A stretch of DNA of 47,263 nt, taken from positions 1 to 47,263 of the forward strand of contig SVKQ01000016.1 in the NCBI GenBank assembly GCA_015068325.1. Direction: 5' to 3'. The notes below the pieces were generated by a model that was given only the letters and a program-made list of their open reading frames with translations, did no database searches and was not told where the DNA came from. The DNA is from Oscillospiraceae bacterium. Its GTDB lineage: Bacteria > Bacillota > Clostridia > Oscillospirales > Oscillospiraceae. This document shows, in pieces, positions 41,631-47,263 of the stretch. Numbering within the stretch: position 1 is the stretch's first letter; each line of letters begins with the position of its first letter. Made by a program: the position numbers and the translations under genes.

Positions 41631-44600
41631 ATGAGAAAACGCGCGCTGAGTTTGTTCCTGGCTTTGGTCATGTGCCTTTCTCTGGTGACCCCCGCTTATG
41701 CGGTGGAGCTGGAGGAGGCTGCGGCATCAGAAGAGACCGACACGGAGCCCGCAGCAGAAGAGCTTTCCGCAGAGGAAGCTGCCCCGGAGGCGACACGGCC
41801 GGAGCCCGCTGCGGAGCCGGCCTCGTCTGAGCAGGGTACCCCCGCCACCACCGTGGTGGCCAGCGGTACCTGTGGCGCCGAGGACGACAACCTGACCTGG
41901 ACGCTGGACGACGCCGGCACCCTGACCGTCTCCGGCACCGGCGAGATGGCGGGCTACCACTACGGGATCAACGAACCTGCCCCCTGGGGCGATTACCGCG
42001 ACAGCATCACGGCCGTGGTCATTGAAAACGGCGTCACCACCATCGGCAGTTTTGCCTTTGGCTACTGCGCCAATTTGCAGAGCGCCTCCATTCCGGACAG
42101 CGTGACATTTATCAGCGAATGGGCCTTTTATCAGGACAGCGCGCTGGAGAGCGTGACAATCCCCGGCAGCGTGAAGGAACTGGACAGAGAGGTGTTCTAT
42201 CAGTGCACCGGTCTGCGCAGCGTGACGCTGGAAGAGGGCGTGGAGACCGTGGGCCGGTGGACGTTCAGCGACTGCGAGGGTCTGGAGACACTGGTCCTTC
42301 CCACCACGCTGCAGACGGTGGATGAGGGGGGCTTTGCCTTCTACAGCGACAACACCAACGTTTACATCACCGACCTGGCGGCCTGGTGTGATATCGACTT
42401 TGCCGATGGGAGCGCCAATCCTTTGTCTCCCGACAAGCAGTTCAGCGTCAACACCCTCTATCTGAACGGCGAGCCGGTCTACGATCTGGAACTCCCGGAG
42501 GGCGTGAGCACGATCAAACCCTACGCGTTTTATTCGTATATGCCCCTCAACAGCGTCACCTTCTCCGACACCGTGACGGAGATCGGCGCAAGCGCTTTTG
42601 AGCGCTGCGACAACCTGCGCAGCGTGGAGATCACGGACGGTGTGGTCACCGTCGGCGCCAATGCCTTCTGCTATTGCACCGCGCTGGAGACCCTGACCGT
42701 GGGCGACACGGTGACCACCATCGGCGAGTGCGCCTTTGAGGGCGACATCGCGCTGAAGAAAGTGACTCTGGGCACCGGCCTGCAGACCCTGGGCAGCATG
42801 GCCTTCGGTGCGGGTGGAAACATCCTGTCCGGCAACGTGTACCTGCCGGTGACCTTCCTGGGCGACGCACCCCAGTTCAGCGAGGACTGCTTCTACAACA
42901 ATTATATTCTGGCCCGCTATCCCGCCGACAACGAGACATGGACCGAGGACGTGCGTCAGCAGTATGCGGGCACTGTCAACTGGCGGCCCGTCGGTGCCGG
43001 CGACCTGGATCTGCTGGGTGACGGCACCTTTGGCGACGGCCTGAGTTGGGCACTGACGGCCGGCGGCACCCTGACCATCTCCGGCACCGGCCCCATGCCC
43101 AACTTTGAGCTGAACGACGGCGGCACCGCCGTGAACGCCCCCTGGGGTACGCTGAGCGAACAGGTGCTCCGGATCGAGATCGAACCGGGCGTGACCGCCA
43201 TAGGTGAGTGGGCCTTCTTCGATTGCGAAAATGCGGAGAGCGCCATCCTGGCTGACAGCGTGACGGAAATCGGTTATGCAGGTTTCATGTCCTGCAGCCA
43301 GCTCAAGATCTTGGACCTTGGTACGGGTCTGCAGTACCTCGGTGATTCGGCCTTTGCCTGGTGCAGCAGCCTGGAGAGCGTGACGTTGCCGGAGTCGATG
43401 ATTTCCATCGGCAACTGCGCGTTCCGTGAGTGCACGGCGCTGGCGGAGATCACCATGCCGACGAGCCTGACGCTTACCTGGACCCAGGGCGGCACCTTCA
43501 GTGGCTGCACCAGCCTGCGCAGCATCGTGCTCCCGGAGGGGATCGAGGAACTGGGCAGCTATGAGTTCGAGAATTGCACCGCGCTGGAGAGCGTGACCCT
43601 GCCGTCGACCTTGACCCAGATCAGCCCCAACGATTTTGAAAACTGCACGTCCCTGCAGTATATCACCCTGCCGGACGGCCTGAAGAGGATCCAGGAGCAG
43701 GCCTTCAAGGGCTGCACCAGCCTGCAGAATGTGACTATTCCGGAGTCGGTCAGCGGCATAGGCAGCAGCGTCTTCCAGGACTGCACCAGCCTGACCGAAG
43801 TCACCGTTCCCCGCAACGCGAATCTGAACGGCTCCACCTTCAAGGGCTGCACCGGCCTGCGCACCGCGGTGTTGGATTGCTGGACCACCTATCTGCCGCA
43901 GAGCACCTTTGACGGCTGCACCGCACTGGAGAGCGTCACCCTGCAGAGTGGCGCCACCTCAATCTATCCCTATGCCTTCCGCGGCTGCACCAGCCTGCGG
44001 AGCCTTACCCTGCCGGATGGCGTCAAAAAGGTCCTCAACAACGCCTTCGAGGGCAGTGGCCTGACGGCCATTGAGCTGCCGGCTGTACTGACCGAGGTGC
44101 AGACGGATACCTTCAAGAACTGCGCCGACCTGCAGGAGATCACTTTCCGGGGCAACGCGCCTACCATTGAGGAGAACGCTTTCAACGGCGTCACCGCCAC
44201 GGCCCGCTATCCCTACGGTGACGAGACCTGGACTGACGGGATGTTCCAGGATTACGGAGGCAGCCTGACTTGGAAGAGTTACAATGCCTCCGGCGAGAGC
44301 TATCTGAATGTGACGCCTGAGCAGAGCGTCTATGACGTGGTGCCCGGTGAGAGCATCACCATGCGTGTGCTGGTGGAGTCCACCAGCGCGGTGTCCGGCT
44401 ATGAGTGGAGCCGGGTGCCCTGGGACCGCGTGAACAGTTACGACTACAGTCGTGAGGAGACCATCGCCGGTGCCGATACCGACACCTTGACCGTGGACTC
44501 CGTAAACGGCAAGTACCTCTACCGCTGCAGGGTCAGCAACGACGAGGGATACAGCAGCACAGTCGATTTCTATGTCAACGTGGACAACCAGCTGACAGTG

Positions 44601-47263
44601 ACAGACAGCTGGCTGACCGTGCCTGCTGCTGCCGGCGGCAGCGTTACGCTGACCGCGGAGGTGACGGCGCTGGATACCAGCGACATCCACTATGTATGGT
44701 CCGTCGAGACCAGATTCGATGCCTATGACGACAGCTGGACCACCTACGGCCACGGCTACGACGACATGGGCCGGGAGTTCTGGACCCACGATGAGCCTGT
44801 GGCGAACGCCGCCGACAGCAATACGCTGGTGATCGACCCGGTGACGAAGAATGCCAGATACCGCTGTGAGATCTTCGATAAGTACGGCAACGGCGCCAGT
44901 ATTCTGTTCGATGTGGTGGTGGAAAACGAACTCAGCATCGGCGCCGCCGGCTCCCGCTACGTGAGCGCAGCGCCCCACGGAGACGCTGTCCTGCAGGTGA
45001 TCCCCTATGGTATTGATCTGGCGGGTTCGGCGTACCAGTGGTTCGAGAAGAACACCTATGACACCCATGATGATACCTGGCGCAGCTGGGGCAACAACTC
45101 CGACGGCAGCTACTGGCACTGGGATCCCATTGACGGCGCTACCGCCGACACCTATACGGTGCAGGATGTGACCGCCCGGAAAGAGTATCAGTGCACGCTG
45201 ACCGACCGCTTCGGCAATGAGGCCACCTTGGAATTCGTGGTCCGGATCGAGAACTATATCAACTTCAAGAACTACTCCGAGCGCTTCTATGCCGAGCCCG
45301 GCGGAAGCGTGACGCTGCGGGCAGAGGTCACAGCGGTGGACATGACCGGTATGACCTATCAGTGGATGACCTCCAGCGGAGTGATTGAGGGCGCTACCTC
45401 ACCCACGCTTACCCTGCAAAACGTCACCCGGACCGAGGACTACAGGTGCGTGGCGACGGATGCCTATGGCAACTCCGGCACCGGCTACTACATGGTCTAT
45501 GTGTCCAACCGGCTGATCGTCACACCGGTGGAGCCGGTGGTGATGGTCCTCTACGGCCAGGATGCCATGCTGGAGATCAACGCCTCCTGCCTGCAGGGCG
45601 ACATCACCTATATCTGGCACGACGAGAACGGCAGGACCGTCGCCGAGGGCGTGGATCTTCCCAGCTTTACGGTGGAAAATGTCACCGCATTCAGCACCCG
45701 ATCCTGCCACGTACAGGATGAATATGGCAACGGCATGACGGTCACCTTCCGTGTAGGGGTGGAGAACGGCTTCTATGCCCGCGCCAAACAGGCCTTCTTC
45801 ACCGTGCCTGCCGGCAGCGATGTGACGCTGGAGGTGGAGGCGGGCGCCAACGAGGGTGCGATCCAGTACATTTGGAACGGCAACGAAGAGAATACCGCCA
45901 GCAGCGCCTATACGGTGACCAACGTGCAATATGCCAGTTATCCGTGGTGCCAGGTGAAGGATCAGTACGGCAACATGGAATTCATCCGGTTCCATATCGA
46001 GGTGGAGGGCGAAACGGCGTCCGGCTACTATTACAATGACACCGTTTCCGCCGCCTATGGCGCCCGCGTGGAGTTGACGGCTCTGCCCGGCATCACCCTT
46101 AGTGAGGATGCCGTGATCACCTGGGCCCGCGCCGACAACAGCGTGGAGATGCCCAACTATCAGGTGATCGACGACGCCGACACCACCACTCTGGTGATCG
46201 ACCGTCTGGAGAAGGCGGGCAGTTACCGCTGTATGGTCAATGGCGGCCAGTACGTACACACCTTCACCGTGGAAGTGGAAAATGGTTTCCGCGTGGAGGC
46301 TGAGGAGGACGTGTTCGCGCTGGCGGGAGAGAGCGCCACGCTGACGGTGAATGCCACTGTCACCAGCGGTCCGCTGCGCTACTACTGGTATGACTTCGAC
46401 ACCCGGCAGGAGGTGGAGGGCACCGCGTCCTTCATAACGCCGGCGTTGACCGGCTATACCCGCAGCTTCCGCTGCCGTGTGGTGGATCAGTACGACAACA
46501 TGATCCAGGCGAACTTTACCGTGTATCGTGAGAATCACTTCGGGGTCACCGTGCTCGGCGGTTATGAGACCCGGGAGGCACCCATCGCCGGCAGTGTATT
46601 TGCTGATACCAGCACCACCGAATATGTGGTACCGGCGGTCAGGGACGGAGAAGTGACGATCGCGGTCCAGACCACAGCAGACGATCTGTCCGCCATTACC
46701 CGCAGCTGGTACATCCTGGATGCGTACGGCGAGCAGCAGGTGGCATGGAATAATGACTCCCTGACCATCCCCCATGTGACGCACGACTGCTATGTGCTGC
46801 TGACGGTCAGCGACTGCGGTGGCGCACTTCAGAAGCAGTTCCAGTTTGCCATCGAGGTAGGCGCGGCAGCGCCGGAGATCACGGCGGAGCCTGTGAGCGT
46901 GACGGTGAACGAGGGGAAGACGGCCACGTTCACGGTATCGGCGACGGGCGCGGGCCTGAGCTACCAGTGGTGGTATCTGAAGCCGGGCAGCGACACGTGG
47001 ACGAAGGTGAGCAGCAACGGGACGTCAGCGACGTACAGCCTGACGACGGCGGCGCGGCACAACGGATACCAATATAAGTGCGAGGTGAGCAACGCGGCGG
47101 GGTATGTGTACACCGACATCCGGACGCTGACGGTGGTGGCGAAGCCGACGGTCACGACCCAGCCCAAGAACGTCAGCGTGGCGGAAGGAAAGACGGCTAA
47201 GTTTACTGTCGTGGCCTCCGGCACGAGCCTGAGCTACCAGTGGTACTACCGCACCAGCAGCAG
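41631..47263 (+). CDS. giant secreted leucine-rich-repeat (BspA-type)/Ig-like protein, 3' end beyond window
   Basis: At least 1877 residues, open to the window edge. Signal peptide MRKRALSLFLALVMCLSLV, cleaved after AYA (about 24). An acidic Ala/Glu/Pro linker leads to two leucine-rich modules of LRR_5/BspA type: each opens with a header (LTWTLDDAGTLTVSGTG near 87; LSWALTAGGTLTISGTG near 471) plus APWG, then repeats like AFxxCTSLxSVTLPxxVxxIG. From about 891 come some ten Ig-like domains, each ending in a YRC-type strand (YRCEIFDKYGNG, YRCVATDAYGNSG). Probably a surface or secreted adhesin; no anchor is seen within the window. GAGGAGG lies before the ATG; the frame is unbroken. Confidence 0.9.
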   Translation, partial: MRKRALSLFLALVMCLSLVTPAYAVELEEAAASEETDTEPAAEELSAEEAAPEATRPEPAAEPASSEQGTPATTVVASGTCGAEDDNLTWTLDDAGTLTVSGTGEMAGYHYGINEPAPWGDYRDSITAVVIENGVTTIGSFAFGYCANLQSASIPDSVTFISEWAFYQDSALESVTIPGSVKELDREVFYQCTGLRSVTLEEGVETVGRWTFSDCEGLETLVLPTTLQTVDEGGFAFYSDNTNVYITDLAAWCDIDFADGSANPLSPDKQFSVNTLYLNGEPVYDLELPEGVSTIKPYAFYSYMPLNSVTFSDTVTEIGASAFERCDNLRSVEITDGVVTVGANAFCYCTALETLTVGDTVTTIGECAFEGDIALKKVTLGTGLQTLGSMAFGAGGNILSGNVYLPVTFLGDAPQFSEDCFYNNYILARYPADNETWTEDVRQQYAGTVNWRPVGAGDLDLLGDGTFGDGLSWALTAGGTLTISGTGPMPNFELNDGGTAVNAPWGTLSEQVLRIEIEPGVTAIGEWAFFDCENAESAILADSVTEIGYAGFMSCSQLKILDLGTGLQYLGDSAFAWCSSLESVTLPESMISIGNCAFRECTALAEITMPTSLTLTWTQGGTFSGCTSLRSIVLPEGIEELGSYEFENCTALESVTLPSTLTQISPNDFENCTSLQYITLPDGLKRIQEQAFKGCTSLQNVTIPESVSGIGSSVFQDCTSLTEVTVPRNANLNGSTFKGCTGLRTAVLDCWTTYLPQSTFDGCTALESVTLQSGATSIYPYAFRGCTSLRSLTLPDGVKKVLNNAFEGSGLTAIELPAVLTEVQTDTFKNCADLQEITFRGNAPTIEENAFNGVTATARYPYGDETWTDGMFQDYGGSLTWKSYNASGESYLNVTPEQSVYDVVPGESITMRVLVESTSAVSGYEWSRVPWDRVNSYDYSREETIAGADTDTLTVDSVNGKYLYRCRVSNDEGYSSTVDFYVNVDNQLTVTDSWLTVPAAAGGSVTLTAEVTALDTSDIHYVWSVETRFDAYDDSWTTYGHGYDDMGREFWTHDEPVANAADSNTLVIDPVTKNARYRCEIFDKYGNGASILFDVVVENELSIGAAGSRYVSAAPHGDAVLQVIPYGIDLAGSAYQWFEKNTYDTHDDTWRSWGNNSDGSYWHWDPIDGATADTYTVQDVTARKEYQCTLTDRFGNEATLEFVVRIENYINFKNYSERFYAEPGGSVTLRAEVTAVDMTGMTYQWMTSSGVIEGATSPTLTLQNVTRTEDYRCVATDAYGNSGTGYYMVYVSNRLIVTPVEPVVMVLYGQDAMLEINASCLQGDITYIWHDENGRTVAEGVDLPSFTVENVTAFSTRSCHVQDEYGNGMTVTFRVGVENGFYARAKQAFFTVPAGSDVTLEVEAGANEGAIQYIWNGNEENTASSAYTVTNVQYASYPWCQVKDQYGNMEFIRFHIEVEGETASGYYYNDTVSAAYGARVELTALPGITLSEDAVITWARADNSVEMPNYQVIDDADTTTLVIDRLEKAGSYRCMVNGGQYVHTFTVEVENGFRVEAEEDVFALAGESATLTVNATVTSGPLRYYWYDFDTRQEVEGTASFITPALTGYTRSFRCRVVDQYDNMIQANFTVYRENHFGVTVLGGYETREAPIAGSVFADTSTTEYVVPAVRDGEVTIAVQTTADDLSAITRSWYILDAYGEQQVAWNNDSLTIPHVTHDCYVLLTVSDCGGALQKQFQFAIEVGAAAPEITAEPVSVTVNEGKTATFTVSATGAGLSYQWWYLKPGSDTWTKVSSNGTSATYSLTTAARHNGYQYKCEVSNAAGYVYTDIRTLTVVAKPTVTTQPKNVSVAEGKTAKFTVVASGTSLSYQWYYRTSS
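46879..47263 (+). repeat. Ig-like cassette repeats with distinct codon use
   Basis: Inside the giant gene, two tandem Ig-like units share nucleotide stretches such as CTGAGCTACCAGTGGT (46961 and 47230 regions) and the pattern PxxxxQP/EPVSVTVNEGKTATFTV. Wobble bases switch to G (ACG, GCG, GTG), unlike the ACC/GCC habit before. The second unit is cut by the window end. Confidence 0.7.

Overview
The window is about 47 kb of G+C-rich (roughly 60%), densely coding bacterial chromosome. I infer a spore-forming Clostridia member of the Oscillospiraceae type (Flavonifractor/Oscillibacter-like). Grounds for this are Gram-positive ribosome binding sites (AGGAGG) nearly everywhere, lipoprotein signals, the order tig-clpP-clpX-lon-engB and rplS-rbgA-rnhB-yraN, a SpoIVFA/SpoIVFB-like protease pair, and BspA-type leucine-rich surface proteins. 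The genus is inference. No phage, transposase, CRISPR array or rRNA operon is visible.

Layout. 1-3.9 kb: end of rpmE, then hflX, a YigZ/IMPACT protein, a His-dipeptidase (pepD) and a small membrane protein. 4.0-6.7 kb: a MerR regulator and a divergent beta-helix lipoprotein. 6.8-8.1 kb: msrA plus an AlkZ-related protein. 8.1-18.6 kb: an M3 oligoendopeptidase, a membrane protein and a five-gene peptide ABC importer, followed by a small membrane protein. 18.6-24.6 kb: nitroreductase, an orphan MurE-like ligase, a DUF11 surface-type protein, a helical-bundle protein, a sodium:solute symporter of foreign-looking codon use, and tRNA-Pro(CGG). 24.7-28.8 kb: the SpoIVFA/FB-like pair and a two-gene radical SAM unit. 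28.8-32.9 kb: rplS, rbgA, rnhB, yraN, an M19 dipeptidase and a metallophosphoesterase. 32.9-39.3 kb: protein-quality-control block tig, clpP, clpX, lon, engB. 39.4-41.4 kb: pckA and a small protein. 41.6 kb to the end: an open-ended giant secreted LRR/Ig-like protein.

How the genes work together. Peptide use is a theme: a peptide importer beside an oligoendopeptidase, with two dipeptidases elsewhere, and PEP carboxykinase for carbon flow from organic acids. Chaperone and AAA+ proteases form a stress/quality-control unit. The M23/M50 pair points to sporulation.

Most unusual observations: (1) the peptide importer has extra extracytoplasmic mass in two components, an insertion of about 270 residues between TM1 and TM2 of the second permease (with a PTEP-repeat linker and duplicated domain) and a large helical insertion in the binding lipoprotein; (2) RNase HII has GAG where GRG is expected; (3) the MurE-like ligase has EHNR in place of the DNPR meso-DAP motif; (4) a palindrome lies on the promoter of the radical SAM pair; (5) foreign-looking codon use marks the symporter and the terminal Ig cassette. 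All similarities are from recognition of motifs by eye; no database search was run.
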